Counted from the first letter of the stretch, positions 8,954-20,490 are shown. The stretch is DNA of 64,000 nt from Mesotaenium endlicherianum (GCA_009602735.1 WELA01007091.1:275872-339871); one strand, 5' to 3'. The notes: generated from the sequence alone by a model not told the origin. Numbers and translations: made by a program.

Positions 8954-11953
8954 TTATGGAGGGACTCCAGCGGCCCGAAGGTGGAACCGTGTCAACGCCC
9001 CTTTGGCATTGGTCAAGTGGTCCTTAAACTCCCAAGTGTCCCCAGAGGCATCGTAACCCTTCCATCGAATGAGGTATTTCATGACATATTTAGACGATCG
9101 ACGGACCGAGCGAGCGTCTAAAATCTCATCGACCTCATATTCCTCAGGGTCGCCGTCCCGGACAGCGGGGACCGGTCCCGGTTGGACAGGGAACCGACCT
9201 GTGAACAGTGTATCACCTTTGATGTACGGTTCCAGGAAGGAGACATTAAAGACCGGGTGCCCCTTGTATTCAGCTGACATGTTCAGTTTGTAAGCATTCT
9301 GACCGACACGACGGACCACCGAATATGGACCGACCCAGACAGGGCCAAGCTTTTTCTTGACCACACCAGGGAGGTACAGGTGCTGAGAATGCAGTTTGAC
9401 TAAATCCCCCTTGGAAAATGTCAGTTCCCGACGGTGTTGATTAGCGTATTTTTGTTGGTTTTCTTGGGCCGTGTGCAAGTTTCGTTGGACTTCTGACAGG
9501 GTGTCAGCAAACTCCTGAGTTAACTGGAGGGAGACCGGGTTGTCAATCCCTTCAGGGTGAGTTAAAGATTCCCCTAGCACATCTAGAGGAGACTTAGGGA
9601 CTCTACCCAGGCTGAGTTCAAAAGGAGTTTTGCCCGTTGACGCGTGCACCGCACTGTTGACCGCAAACTGAATTTGAGGCAACAGGTCATCCCAATTATC
9701 TTGTTTTTGGTTAATATATGCTCTCAGCACCTCCTGCAGAACTCGGTTAGTTCTTTCAGTCTGCCCATCAGTCTGAGGGTGGTTTGCTGTGCTGAGCAGC
9801 TGTTTGACTCCCATTAACCCCATTAAAGCTCTCCAGAACTTAGAGGTGAATTTTGAGTCTCTGTCTGAGATGATATTAGAAGGGAGCCCATGTTGGCATA
9901 CTACATGGTTGTAAAACTGTCTCGCTGTTTCGAGTGCAGTCACTTTGACAGTTGTGGGGATAAAAATGACCATTTTTGTCAGTTTATCCACGACTACCAG
10001 TATTGAATCATGCCCGTTGGCAGTTCTTGGTAGTGAGACCACCCAGTCCATGGATATAGTTTCCCAGCGTCCCGCTGGGATGGGTAGCGGTTGCAAGAGA
10101 CCTCCGGGTGGTGTGTGCCGAGACTTATTTCTCTGACACTGGTCACAGGACTTGACATATTTCAAGACCTCCCGGGGTAACCCCTCCCAATGATAATGTT
10201 TTGCCAGTTTGCCAACAGTTTTGGCCTGCCCCAAATGTCCACCCAGGAGACTGTCATGAGCTTGACTCAGTAAGAGAGACCTTATTTCCAAATTATTAGG
10301 AATGACCAGCTTCAGCCTGCCTGAAGTGGTTTCAGTCACCCAGACCCCTCCCTTGAGCTTATACCCGAGTGCGGTAGCACGACACATACCAGTAGTGGGG
10401 CTGGGCTCAAATGTTGGGTCAGAAAGGTAGGCTTTCCTAAGTTGTTCAAGGAAGGACTTTTTCACCTTTAGTGAAGTGAGTGCACACAGGACTTTATCTA
10501 CAGCATGCTGACTAAAGTTCCTTTCTTGCAAGTCAGGTCTTCTAGAGAGTGCATCAGCAGGATTCAACTTCCCTGGTTTGTAGTCGATCTGGACTTGGAA
10601 CTGCTCCAGCATCTGGCTCCAGCGGTTCTCCCTCCTCGACAGCTTGGACTTCTTCTGAAAGTGGGTCAGAGCTAGATGATCTGTAATCACCTTAAAAGCT
10701 TTACCATGTAAGTATGCTCTCCACTGTTTGAGTACATGAATGATAGCTAGCAGCTCTTTATCATGCACTGAGTAATTAATCTCCGCTGGATTAAATTTCA
10801 TAGACTCATACAACACAGGATGCCACTCCTGCCGTACCTTACCATCCTTTGTGGTTTTGTCAGCAGGCTGCAACAAAATAGCACCCATGGCAAAATCAGA
10901 GGCATCAGTAACCACCTGCACCGGTTTGCTGGGGTCATACACGGCTAGCACTGGGGCAGAACAAAGGGCATCTTTAAGGGTCTGGAAGGCAGCCTGCTGC
11001 TCTTCCCCCCACACATACCCGATGTCTTTCTTTGTAAGGTCAGTCAGTTTACTGGCCTTTGTGGAATAATTCTCAATAAATCTCCTATGGTAGTTAGCCA
11101 ACCCGAGGAAGGATCTAACTTCAGAGACAGACTGTGGTACTGGCCAGTCCCTTATGGTCTGGACTTTCTTAGGATCCACACTGATGCCCTCTTTACTGAC
11201 AACGTGGCCTAAGAATTCAATACTTTCCTTAAAGAAATCACACTTGCTCATTTTAGCATACAAGTGATTTTTCCGCAGAGTGTCCAGCACTTTCTTTAAG
11301 TGTTCAGTGTGCTGAGCTTCATCTTTAGAGAAAATTAAAATATCATCCAGGAAAACTTGCACAAACTTATCCAAATAAGGTCTGAAAATGTCATTCATAG
11401 CACCCATAAAGGTAGCAGGAGCATTAGTCAGTCCAAATGGCATCACGTTGAACTCATAGTGTCCATAACGTGTGCGGAAAGCAGTCTTGTGTTCATCCCC
11501 CTCAGCAATTCTGATTTGATGATAACCACTCTTGAGATCTATCTTACTGAACACCTTAGCGCCAGACAGGGTATCAAGCAAGTCCTCGATTCTGGGTAAA
11601 GCATACTTGTTCTTTACTGTAATTCTGTTCAGGGCTCTGTAATCCACACACATCCGCATACTGCCATCCTTTTTCTTAACAAATAGGATAGGTGCGCCGT
11701 ACGGTGATTTACTGGGAGAAATATAACCATTCTCCTCCAGCTCTGCAATCTGTGTTTTCAACTCCTCACTCTCCAAATAAGACAAGCCATACGTGCGTTG
11801 CCTGGGTGGCTGGCTACCAGGTAGTAAATCAATCCTATGATCTACTTCCCGTTTAGGGGGTAGTCCTGGAGGCATATTAAACACATCCGTGTACTGAGCC
11901 ACAATGTTTGCAGCAGTAGGGTGTTCCGGAGGGTGTACCTTTTTCTCAACCAC
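8954..11953 (-). CDS. Pol of element B: RT, RNase H, integrase, chromodomain
   Basis: 999 codons, open throughout. Residues about 75-250 are the reverse transcriptase ([22 protein letters not shown], catalytic FLDDILIFS). About 330-450 is RNase H ([17 protein letters not shown]). About 570-620 is the integrase HHCC zinc module ([14 protein letters not shown]...CDQCQRNK), followed by the DDE core ([37 protein letters not shown]). The last ~70 residues are a chromodomain ([12 protein letters not shown]...[17 protein letters not shown]), known in chromoviruses to steer integration to particular chromatin. Protease and gag are in separate upstream frames. TAA stop. Confidence 0.97.
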   Translation of the reverse strand: MVEKKVHPPEHPTAANIVAQYTDVFNMPPGLPPKREVDHRIDLLPGSQPPRQRTYGLSYLESEELKTQIAELEENGYISPSKSPYGAPILFVKKKDGSMRMCVDYRALNRITVKNKYALPRIEDLLDTLSGAKVFSKIDLKSGYHQIRIAEGDEHKTAFRTRYGHYEFNVMPFGLTNAPATFMGAMNDIFRPYLDKFVQVFLDDILIFSKDEAQHTEHLKKVLDTLRKNHLYAKMSKCDFFKESIEFLGHVVSKEGISVDPKKVQTIRDWPVPQSVSEVRSFLGLANYHRRFIENYSTKASKLTDLTKKDIGYVWGEEQQAAFQTLKDALCSAPVLAVYDPSKPVQVVTDASDFAMGAILLQPADKTTKDGKVRQEWHPVLYESMKFNPAEINYSVHDKELLAIIHVLKQWRAYLHGKAFKVITDHLALTHFQKKSKLSRRENRWSQMLEQFQVQIDYKPGKLNPADALSRRPDLQERNFSQHAVDKVLCALTSLKVKKSFLEQLRKAYLSDPTFEPSPTTGMCRATALGYKLKGGVWVTETTSGRLKLVIPNNLEIRSLLLSQAHDSLLGGHLGQAKTVGKLAKHYHWEGLPREVLKYVKSCDQCQRNKSRHTPPGGLLQPLPIPAGRWETISMDWVVSLPRTANGHDSILVVVDKLTKMVIFIPTTVKVTALETARQFYNHVVCQHGLPSNIISDRDSKFTSKFWRALMGLMGVKQLLSTANHPQTDGQTERTNRVLQEVLRAYINQKQDNWDDLLPQIQFAVNSAVHASTGKTPFELSLGRVPKSPLDVLGESLTHPEGIDNPVSLQLTQEFADTLSEVQRNLHTAQENQQKYANQHRRELTFSKGDLVKLHSQHLYLPGVVKKKLGPVWVGPYSVVRRVGQNAYKLNMSAEYKGHPVFNVSFLEPYIKGDTLFTGRFPVQPGPVPAVRDGDPEEYEVDEILDARSVRRSSKYVMKYLIRWKGYDASGDTWEFKDHLTNAKGALTRFHLRAAGVPP

Positions 11954-11962
11954 TTCTTCAGG

Positions 11963-12670
11963 TTAAGGAGGTACCTCTCTTAGCAGCAGACAGAACATTC
12001 TGTCTTCCTTCTGGTTCCAGCTTTTGACGAACTCCATTGCATTCAGCAACTTGCATCCTTCTGGAAGCCTCTTCTTTTCCTTCATTTGCCATCCACACAG
12101 GACAAGAGGAAGAGCACTGGTGGGTGCCAAGTCAGTCTGCCCATCACTGGCTCCTCTCACTTTAACTGTACCTCTGCTCCAACACACTTCAGCTTGATGT
12201 CTATTAAGCCAGGACCTGCCTAGCACGAGATCATAAAAGCCAGTGTTGAGTACCTCAAATGTAAGCGTTTCAGTTAGAACTGCAATGCCAGAACCTAACT
12301 GGACCTCAATAGGCTTGGTTATAACTCCTCCCGGGATACTTGAGGCATCTCCAAGGAATATCTTTTTATTCCCTGGGGTGACAGTAGGCAGCCTTAGCCG
12401 CTTAACTAAGTCCTTGTGAATAAAAGTATGTGACGCCCCTCCGTCAACAAATGCCCTCACCTTCCTACCTGCAATCATGCAATGCAGTAGGATAGGGGGG
12501 ACTGTCTTTTCCTGACTTTCGCATTGTTCTCCTGACGTAGCAAAGAAATGTTGGACATCAGGTGGAACAAGAGCATCCAGAGTGTGCACTCTCTGGACGT
12601 CTATATTACTGATGGTCTCCGTTATCTGTATGTCAGGCATGCATAGTGAATCCAGTTCAGCAGGACCCAT
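11963..12670 (-). CDS. Retropepsin-like aspartic protease of element B
   Basis: 235 codons lying between gag and pol in its own frame. The active-site region reads RAFVDGGASHTFIHKDLVKR, followed by a flap region and VLGRSWLNRHQ, a hallmark of Ty3/gypsy proteases. It releases gag and pol products. The next frame begins 10 bp downstream of its TAA stop. Confidence 0.9.
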   Translation of the reverse strand: MGPAELDSLCMPDIQITETISNIDVQRVHTLDALVPPDVQHFFATSGEQCESQEKTVPPILLHCMIAGRKVRAFVDGGASHTFIHKDLVKRLRLPTVTPGNKKIFLGDASSIPGGVITKPIEVQLGSGIAVLTETLTFEVLNTGFYDLVLGRSWLNRHQAEVCWSRGTVKVRGASDGQTDLAPTSALPLVLCGWQMKEKKRLPEGCKLLNAMEFVKSWNQKEDRMFCLLLREVPP

Positions 12671-12738
12671 AACACCTGCTACGAGGGCAGCTAGTGACGA
12701 CTCACTATCTCTAGCATCCTCACAGTCAGTAGACTGGA

Positions 12739-14217
12739 TTACTGACTGTTGCTGTCTTTTAAAGGCTGGTCTTTTCTCTCGACCTTAGGCAGGTGCTTGA
12801 CCGGACACTGTTCTCTGTAGTGGCCTTTCTGCTGACAATGGTAGCAAGTAGATTTTGCTGAGGCTGGTCTCGGCTTAGTCCTACCACCACCCCTTCCATA
12901 GCCACCTCGAGAGGGACCACCTCTACCTCTAGACTGAATAGCATTGTACTCATACTCATATTCATCACCCTGATTATCCTCAGCCTGGTCTCCTTCAACT
13001 GCATTGTAGGAACCGTGGGGCTTTTTGACAATCTTAGACACCAAAGCGTTACTCTGGCGCTTGTGATTGAACTGCTGCTGATCCCAGGCGTCAGCATCCT
13101 GGATCAAGTCAGCCAGTTTCTCATACTTTTTCTCAGCAAAATGACCAGAGACCTCGGATTTCAAGCCATACCTGAAGTATGCTATCCTATACCGTTCTGG
13201 CAAGTCAGGCTGCATCATCATGTTCTCTTGGAACTTTTGAGCAAACTCAGCAACTGAAGTGGTCTGCTTCAGTGTCAGGGAGATCATCGCATAGATAGCT
13301 TTCTCCTGCTGGTTGATGACATCAAACTTCTCATGCAACTTCTCGACAAACTCTACCCACGTAGGGTCACCGAGTTGCCGAGCCTTACGCTCTTCCTTCC
13401 AGTAAAGCCACCAGTCTGCGGCACTGCCTTTCAGTAGCGCACCGGTGTGCCTGACCTTCTCGTAATCTTGCAGTTCTGGATAGTTCTCCAGCCACTGCTC
13501 AACATCCGCGAGAAACTTGATCAGGTAATATTTTCTGTTTCCCTCAGGATCATAGTCCTGGGGAGGTTTCGGCTTGGGCTTACTAGGCCCTCGGCCACCA
13601 CCACTAGTGGTGTGAGACCCCAGTTGGTCTCTGTCCCGGAGTAGGGACATTATGATTCTTTTGTCCTCCTGCTGGGACTGATACATGGTCGCCATTTGCG
13701 ACTGCATCTGAACGAACAATGCTCCCAAGTCTACATTTTGGGGTGGTAGATTAGCAAATGCAGCAGCAGCATTGGCATCTACTCGCTGAGTAGTGTCCTC
13801 AACAATCCCTCTTGCTCCTGCAGCAGCAATTCCTGCCGCATTCAGCCGGTCACGTATTTGACCTAGGGGTACATTGAGTTGTACGGCAGGAGGTGGGTTC
13901 AGAACATTGGCCCTTGATGCCATAAGTTCTTCAACAGTGCGCTCGTCAGCTGGCTGTCCTTCCCTCCTTTGTATATCTTCAGCGGCCTTTGCTACTTGTT
14001 CAGCTTCTAGTCTGGCTATCTCCTCCTCAGCTTGCTGAGCTGCGACTGAGGCAATAGCAGCTGCCTCATCTGCAGCCTCCCTAGCTGCAGTATCCGCTAC
14101 TGCTTCCGAATAGGTACGGTTTCCCGCTACATGGCTTTCCGCCTGGTTTTCGACATTCTCGTTATCCTGGTTCTCCATGTCTCGGGAGTTGCTAGTTTGA
14201 GACCTTGTCCTTACCAT
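12739..14217 (-). CDS. Gag of element B
   Basis: 492 codons starting MVRTRSQTSNSRD. An alanine/glutamate-rich helical N-terminus leads to a capsid-like retrotransposon gag domain (about residues 225-375; WLENYPELQDYEKVRHTGAL, KGSAADWWLYW). A glycine/arginine-rich stretch follows, and then one CCHC nucleocapsid zinc knuckle (CYHCQQKGHYREQC). Structural protein of the virus-like particle. The start sits about 35 bp after the 5' LTR, close behind the primer-binding site. A diverged copy lies at 45910-47212. Confidence 0.95.
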   Translation of the reverse strand: MVRTRSQTSNSRDMENQDNENVENQAESHVAGNRTYSEAVADTAAREAADEAAAIASVAAQQAEEEIARLEAEQVAKAAEDIQRREGQPADERTVEELMASRANVLNPPPAVQLNVPLGQIRDRLNAAGIAAAGARGIVEDTTQRVDANAAAAFANLPPQNVDLGALFVQMQSQMATMYQSQQEDKRIIMSLLRDRDQLGSHTTSGGGRGPSKPKPKPPQDYDPEGNRKYYLIKFLADVEQWLENYPELQDYEKVRHTGALLKGSAADWWLYWKEERKARQLGDPTWVEFVEKLHEKFDVINQQEKAIYAMISLTLKQTTSVAEFAQKFQENMMMQPDLPERYRIAYFRYGLKSEVSGHFAEKKYEKLADLIQDADAWDQQQFNHKRQSNALVSKIVKKPHGSYNAVEGDQAEDNQGDEYEYEYNAIQSRGRGGPSRGGYGRGGGRTKPRPASAKSTCYHCQQKGHYREQCPVKHLPKVERKDQPLKDSNSQ

Positions 14218-14237
14218 ACAAAGAAGACTGTGATAAC

Positions 14238-14250
14238 TGCTCCGATACCA
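14238..14250 (-). other. Primer-binding site of element B
   Basis: The minus strand reads TGGTATCGGAGCA one base inside the 5' LTR, one mismatch from the standard site for initiator-Met tRNA. Confidence 0.85.
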
Positions 14251-14251
14251 C

Positions 14252-15022
14252 TGAAATGAATCGACTTACCAAATAGGCGATTAACAATTAATAAAGATCT
14301 TTATATCAGCAAGTAATCTTTATGGTATTTTCCGTTAACTGGTTAAACGGCAAAGGACAACACACTAGCAGTGAATAATACTCGTAAGTCAAATGCGAGT
14401 AAACTAGCATCAATAATGCAAATCAGTAAACTCATACATAAGCAAGGTTAGAAGACAGTGCGTATCAATGGCTTCTCGCCTTGGATTCAGATCTCTCTCA
14501 GTAAGCTGTACAAGAGAGTTGGCCTCGTTTCCGAATGCCGAACTCGAGAGCAATGCCTAGCATATGTACATGGAATGAGTTTACTGTTCAACGGTCAGTG
14601 CGATGGCACCGCCTACCCGGGAGTTAACCACGTTGGTAGGACCTCGGTTAACCAAATCCACCGCCATCTCCCATCATCCCGAATAGCCATCCATCATGGG
14701 AATGTCATCTGGCCATTCATCTAGCAAGTGGTACTTGGATGTATATCAAGGCAGTTCGCTGCTACCGAGCACGGAAGTCAGCTGGCTGTCAAAGAATGTG
14801 TCAGCAAGCTGACTTAAGTTGACTTCAGCCTGCTGCTTTTGGCCGAGTCAGCAGACTGATTATTAACTAAAGTCCAGCAAACTGATTATTAACTAAAGTT
14901 GAGCAGACTGACATTAACTAAAGTTCAGCAGGCTGACTACTAACTAAAGTTCAGCAGACTGAACTAAATTAACTATTATATTTAAATGAATATTATATCT
15001 ACTAATATACTGATTCATTACA
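14252..15022 (-). repeat. 5' LTR of element B (771 bp)
   Basis: Partner of 6152-6896. It is slightly longer because the internal tandem array (14850-14960, core TAAAGTTCAGCAGACTGA) has one to two more copies. It should hold the element's promoter, but no TATA box can be assigned with confidence. Confidence 0.93.
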
Positions 15023-15027
15023 GAAAA
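15023..15027. repeat. Target-site duplication of element B, right copy
   Basis: GAAAA, identical to 6147-6151. Confidence 0.9.
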
Positions 15028-15840
15028 CCCTGCAGCGCCTCCACGTCCGCTACCCTTAGCACCCGCACGCGACAGTTTCGACTTCCCTCCTTGACTACAA
15101 GCATGTGCCTAGCATTCACCCCTGTGATGGTTGGACATACGCCGTACGACTTGAACGGCGCTGTCTTGTTCATTTCCGTCACCCACACTCCTCTGTACTT
15201 CCGCCTGCCGTCCAGCTAATGCTATGTACAGGAGCACAGGCTTGCTTTGTGGCAGGTCACCTCCTCGGCTAATAGTAAGTCCCTGGGATCTCCAAACTGC
15301 ATGCCCACTATGATGACTCTCTCCCGCATCTGTGGCTGTCCAAAGGACAAGCTCTGCACCGTCCAATATGCCCAATTGTAACCCAAGGAGTGCAATCTGT
15401 CTGCCACCTGTGCTATGTATGGGATGCCCTCTGTTGCCCCTCTCGCCAATATTCGTGGGACGTTCTCCAGCACCACTATGGGTATCCCGTTCATCTGCAG
15501 TAGGCGCCAGAGGTGAACTACAAGTCCTGTGCGCCTCACTGTACACTCCTTTTCGGAAGTGCTATCTCTGTTAGACACATCTTGACACTGAAAGCCCGCC
15601 AACACCACCTGAACCCCTTCTGGTATGGCAGTGACACTCACTACGTCTGTGTGCACCTGAACTCTTGGAAGCTTCTCCTTCAACAACTCCTGACAACTCG
15701 TATTGCTCTCAACCATCATCGCTATCTCGTGCCCTGTGTCCTTCAAGTGCAGCTCAAACCCCCCTATCCCTAAGAATATTCCACACTTTCAATATCTTCC
15801 TCCTCCTAGACGTGCCTGCATCTTCCGTCTGACGGTCCAT
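15023..15840 (-). pseudogene. Cytosine-5 DNA methyltransferase, catalytic 5' part
   Basis: Minus-strand C5-MTase with nearly all family motifs in order. Motif I is GIGGFELHLKDTGHE (AdoMet loop). Motif IV is GFQCQDVSN (catalytic Cys, but Gln replaces the usual Pro of PCQ). Motif VI is VVLENVPRIL, motif VIII is FGQPQMRERVIIVG, and then comes a target-recognition region with PTITGVNARH and motif IX ending VADVEALQGF at 15023. Motif X lies at 6022-6151 beyond element B. A possible start is ATG at 15838-15840 (MDRQTEDAGTSRRRKILKVW), one frame off from motif I. Another frame change lies between motif VIII and the recognition region (about 15190-15260). It is therefore decayed besides being interrupted. 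C5-MTases have been reported as cargo of retrotransposons in some algae, but here the gene is the target of the insertion, not cargo of B. Confidence 0.88.
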
Positions 15841-15915
15841 TTTGCCTCCCCCCCTACATATGCAATCTGCTATGAAATGTCATGACGTGGAGGGGTGCAA
15901 GAATTCTATTGTTCC

Positions 15916-16240
15916 TTAGCTTCTCCACGGTTGCGGTTTCCTTAAGTTCTCGAAGTTGCGCAAGACTATAACCTTCCATCTGCCTTCTAACCTCTCAATC
16001 CCTGGAATGAGGTGACTGTCATCCAGAGACACGTGGTGTGCCCTCACCTTGGCCAGTTCCAGGTAATATAGTTCCTAGTCATTCTCAAACAGGGAGGAAA
16101 ATTTCCCCTCCTCCACCTCCAAGCACAGACCGTGGTACCACACATTGGGGTGGTTGTTGCCATGCTCTGTTACAGCCCACTCCTCTCCGAAGAGAATGGC
16201 TGGCGCCCGGAGATACGATGCACTCATCCTCAAGCTATAC
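15916..16240 (-). pseudogene. Probable upstream exon of the methyltransferase gene
   Basis: The minus strand shows an acceptor-like TGCAG^GTATAG at 16240 and then a long frame: LRAPAILFGEEWAVTEHGNN, later WYHGLCLEVEEGKFSSLFEN, one in-frame TAG at 16075-16077, then ELYYLELAKVRAHHVSLDDS and IERLEGRWKVIVLRNFENLR before a TAA at 15916. The composition is that of a folded protein. Position and strand suggest an N-terminal domain of the methyltransferase or a neighbouring gene; I do not recognise it. The TAG may be a decayed CAG. Confidence 0.45.
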
Positions 16241-16956
16241 CTGCATTCAGACAAGCAACTGTATGTCGGGGACTGCTCTCAGATACGCGTGGCGGGCATG
16301 CTTGGGACGGCTTGGTTGCCCACACTGACTCACACACGATTATCGACGACGTGTGGCGCAGTCCAGGCACATCATTTCGGTAGGAGCTAATACAGTTCAA
16401 GTTCTGACACAGAAGGGAGCATCTCAACTTCAGTGACATCTACAACAATCCATTCCACATTGACTTACCCCGCAGTTGCCAACGATACGTCTTCCAAGGT
16501 GTCCATGTCGTCAATGCTGCTTTGTTAGTGCTTTAACGACAATATTACTCTTTTTCACACAACTGGACACATGGCACATCTAACCTCATGTTTGTCGATG
16601 CGATCGATGCATTACCAGAATGAATATTTGTGTGGTTTGTGGGAACTCGTTGGACGGCGTTGGACGTCTGACCCCGTCGACGATCCCAGTTATCCTTTCC
16701 AACCATCGTGTTGCGCTGCAAACAATTTGGCTTTGCGTCCGACGACGTGCATTAACGACACATTCACTGTCAATCCCACGTGTGGTGTTTCCCCCCCACT
16801 TTGCCGACAGCGCTTCATTGTGCACGTGCATAGCCAGTGCCTTCTATTCCTTTTGTTCTACACGGCGTTACCTCCTCCTCTCTCAGTCAATACTTTCCAA
16901 CAAGTTTTCAATTCTTCATTTTTTGTGTTAACACTCTTTGTCCTCTCATTTCCACC
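16241..16956. other. Intergenic, possible divergent promoter region
   Basis: Separates the minus-strand methyltransferase from the plus-strand HIRAN gene. No clear TATA box or repeat was recognised. Open frames here look random. Confidence 0.45.
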
Positions 16957-19078
16957 ATGTCGTTTCCTCGTATGCTGGACGACATTGTTGCACGCTCGGA
17001 GGCCGTCCTCATGGACGCCAAGCGCCTACGTAACTTAGTACACAATAAGCTCGGATTAGTACTGCAGGAGAGAGATGCTTTTATAATAGAGAGAGATGCC
17101 TTGAATGAAGAGCTCCTTTGTGTCTTGGATAATGTTGCTCGAGCTCTTGACGACGACGTGCAGTCGATGAGGGCGTTGCGACAGGAAGTGACTGCCTTGC
17201 AAATGGAGATAACAAAGTTGAAGGAAATGAACGAGGCGCAGGCACACCGGCTAAGGGCTAATTCGTCCCACGCGGATCACCACCCGGATTTCATTGCGGA
17301 CAGCGTTCCGGACAGCGAGGACGAACATGTTGGAGATGAAGAAGCGGTGCCTCATGGTGGCCGGGTGGGGAAGTCTGCTTCAGCCCAGCTTGTCGGAGGC
17401 GTGTTTTCCCTGCGAGCCACTGCCTCGCCCCTCCAGGTTGGTCTGCCTTGCTCCTGTCTCTTGTGTCTGTTGCCAAGGCTGCATGCCACCAAAATGGAGT
17501 TCTTTGCAGCCTGTCCCACTCGCGCGCATAACTTTTGCTATCCCCCCGTGCTGACTTCCTTCCGTTTGTGTATTTTTGTGCATTGGCCAATGCTTCCTCC
17601 TGTTGACTGTGCATTCATTTTGGTGAGGGGGGTGTGTGAAGCCTTTGCTGCAATAGACGGAACAATTTCCGATTTTGTGGATCCCTCTCCTCCCAATCCT
17701 CCCATTCCTCTCAATCCTCTTTCCGTTCACTTGCTTCCATGTTTTGTGCATGTGGAAGCTTGTATAGCATACCCGCCTTGTTTAAGGGGCGGCTGGAGCC
17801 ACTTTTAGTTGTACGCCAGTCATTGAAGTCGACAATAGGTGACGTTGTGTTGTATGCTTTGTATCTCTGAGGATGTATGTCATAAGTGTTTGTGTATGTG
17901 CTCTTTGTCACTGCCTTTTTGAGATGGGGGGTACTTCAGAGCTTGCTCACCTCGGGCATTCCTTATCTGCGAGTTCTTGTTCAGTGTGGAGGAGGTTATG
18001 CACTCGATAGGCAACGTCGCAACAAAGCGCTGTTCTGCATACATGTGGGCAGCCTGGACACTGAAATCAGGGGATTGAAGTTCTACCCACAGGTTTACAA
18101 GGAAGATGAGGCGAGCTGTCTGCTGTTGGTGCCATTTTACACATTCTGCCCACACCAGAGACTGCGGTTGCACATAGTGATCTGCGATATTTATTCATGG
18201 TGTCATTGCAAACTCCTGCAGGATGTATTCGCTGTGAGCCGATCCGAACGCTATCCGCGTTTGCAGAGATGGTGGTTAGCGCATGGGATATTTGCACAGG
18301 GACCTGGTTGACATGATTGCACCCATGATTGATGATGCTGTCATCTGCATCGAACTTCAACTAAAAAAACTGAACGAGGAGTTGAAGCAGAACGCCGTGA
18401 AGCAATTGAGTTCAAATTTGACTTGTCCGCTTTCAGTCTCTTAAGTCTTGGTCTTGTTCTTTCAAATGCCGGCTGCATGCACACACTGCCTCTCTCACAG
18501 CATTGCATTGGCATACTGCAGCAAGGACTTCTCGTGCACCTCTTTACGACGCTTGCGGACGAATACCAAGCATATGCTACTTTGGATAAGTTTCAACATC
18601 GCTTTCCCTTTCAGGTGGGCTACACCCCTTATTTTTCTATCTTGCATATGGTCGGAATACTTTAAATGAGAGGTCTTCTCATATGTGCGAGTGTGTTTTG
18701 CAGAGGATTGACAAAAAATTAGTGGGAAACTTGTCTGAAGCGTCAGAGGAAGTCACCCCACATCGGGCTGCTCGGCTTCATGCTACCATTCAGCTGCCGC
18801 CCTAGGGGGAGAGACCTCGTATCATTCCATTGCGTCTAACTGTCCCCCTGTCTTTGTCTGCCTCCAACGCTTATTGCTTGCCTGCAGCACAGCCGCGGCG
18901 TGACGGCATTGGTTGACATTGTTCTCATTCTTCACAGAATGGTAAGGGAAAGGAGAATGTGCGTCCTGCAGGGCTAGAATCATTGGGCCGTTCACCTGCG
19001 CTCAATGCCAAGTGTGTGCAGCCTTGCCAAGTGATTGCGGATGACTCCGCACCTGCAAAGAGGGTTAGGTTTTTGTGA
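16957..19078 (+). pseudogene. Coiled-coil/HIRAN gene 1, decayed
   Basis: Exon 1 (16957-17437) starts MSFPRMLDDIVARSEAVLMD and is a strong coiled coil (LQERDAFIIERDALNEELL; LRQEVTALQMEITKLKEMNE). An acidic stretch follows, and the exon ends at CTCCAG^GTTGGT. Around 18218-18330, after a CTGCAG acceptor, one reads VFAVSR and then, one frame over, DPNAIRV.., an in-frame TAG (18277-18279) and RMGYLHRDLVDMIAPMIDDA. This is the second half of a HIRAN domain (D..AI.V...G..(V/M)GYL.RD......P(L/M)ID). Later exons begin at 18704 and 18938, and the end is basic (PAKRVRFL, TGA). The architecture matches the genes at 59281-62426 and 28423-29794. HIRAN domains of Rad5/HLTF bind single-stranded DNA 3' ends. 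The stop and the frame slip make this copy probably dead. Confidence 0.6.
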
Positions 19079-20490
19079 TGAGATGGACCTCCTTACATAT
19101 ACAATAGGAGTCGTCGGAGAGTGCTTTTCTTTACACTTTCAAGTAGGCAGGTGTGAATTAGGTTCATGGTTTCAGGTGTAGGTTTTACTAAAAATGTAGT
19201 TCAGTGGAGGTGGCTCGTGACCTGAGGTAAGGTAACATTATTTCAGCTTGTATACTATTTAATCAATATGGTTTGCCATATCCAAGCTTAGCATAAGCAA
19301 GTGGAAACAACCGGGTGAAAGCTTTTTGAATTATCGTGCGCTCAAGGTTGTGGACCTGTCATCGTCTCATTGGAACAGGTCCTTGTCTGTGTTCTGTGTC
19401 ATTCAAAGCTTCCCTCCCTCATGTTGCACCTCGTTGTCTATACTTAATTTACTCATGCTTATGACAACCATTGAAAACGTGATTTGGACACATGATCATT
19501 ACACGACTACTTGTTTCACCACAAAACTGTGCATGTGAAACAAAATTGTGCATTTCTCATGATCCATGTTTTTTGGGTCCCACGCAGTATTGTGCATCTA
19601 ATACATCCATTACACTCTTACATCTACTTATGCACGTCGGAAGCACGCAATGTATGTTTAACATCCTACAACATGTGCGTGACCTACCCAGCAAAACAAA
19701 CAACCAAAAGTATCAATTGCTCGCAGGACGTCAATCACCCTGCAGTACCTTGTACTAAAGTTAACCCACTTTGACTCATCGTTGACTATTAAGAAACTCC
19801 CTTGACTAAGTCTGCAGCATTCATGAAATTGCTATGGTACAAGTGGAGAGTGTCAATCTTTTATTGTACAAGCTGCTGTGGTACATTTGCCATACGCAAT
19901 GCCGCCCTTCACGAGTACAGGACGTGCATGTGTATGCCACACGGCTGTTATATGTTCATGGAGTGCCCTTATAGTTCACTCCGGGTGAACATTCCAGACA
20001 GTCCTGTCCGTCTTCCGTTCCCGTACACGTGCAAACGGGTGGGGTTTGCGTGTCCCCATCAGAGCCAGCTGTCAGCGGAGGGTGACATGCTGCCTCCGTT
20101 GCCCCGGGCGGGAAGCTCTCTATCAAAACCTGCAAAATAACCGAGAGGGGTAAGTTTTGATTAAACTGAATGCAAATCAAAGGGTTGGCGGCTGGCACAT
20201 GGTGCAGCCAGCGCGCACCACAGAAGGCACAGGATAAATACACCCGCACAACCTTCTTTGTACTTACACTTAACAGTCTTTGCATTATTTGCATTATCTA
20301 CAGTGTGTGTAGTCAGGGCACGTCAGGGGTGTAACTCATAAATGGTGACAGCACACATTTTCTTGTGCAACAGAAGTAGATTGCGTATCGCAGCTCTCAT
20401 TGTTTTTTTTTGGCGGCACGCTTGCGCACGTTGCGAGTGGGTGTGCTCCCCGCTGGTTTTGGCCTTTTTTGCCAACCCATTGTTGGAACA
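19079..20490. other. Intergenic, no gene seen
   Basis: About 1.4 kb with only short, unconvincing open frames on both strands and no recognisable repeat. Confidence 0.45.

Larger units (their letters stand above)
6152..15022 (-). mobile_element. Ty3/gypsy chromodomain retrotransposon B, looks whole
   Basis: An 8871-bp minus-strand element bounded by LTRs (6152-6896 and 14252-15022) and a perfect 5-bp GAAAA duplication. Order from its 5' end: LTR, primer-binding site, gag, protease, RT-RNase H-integrase-chromodomain, an extra ORF (ORF3), a purine-rich tract and LTR. All four coding frames are open and long, so it looks whole. The two LTRs differ by a few percent by eye plus a copy-number change in a short internal repeat, so the insertion is not brand new. 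It belongs to the chromovirus branch of Ty3/gypsy. It interrupts the C5-methyltransferase gene in the same orientation. Related sequences occur at 20845-22053 (solo LTR), 44440-44960 (ORF3 piece) and 45158-47690 (element C). Confidence 0.96.

Noticed and set aside
15023-15840. Methyltransferase as cargo carried by element B
   Set aside because: It lies outside the LTRs and the target duplication, and its two halves are in frame across the insertion. It is the target, not the cargo.
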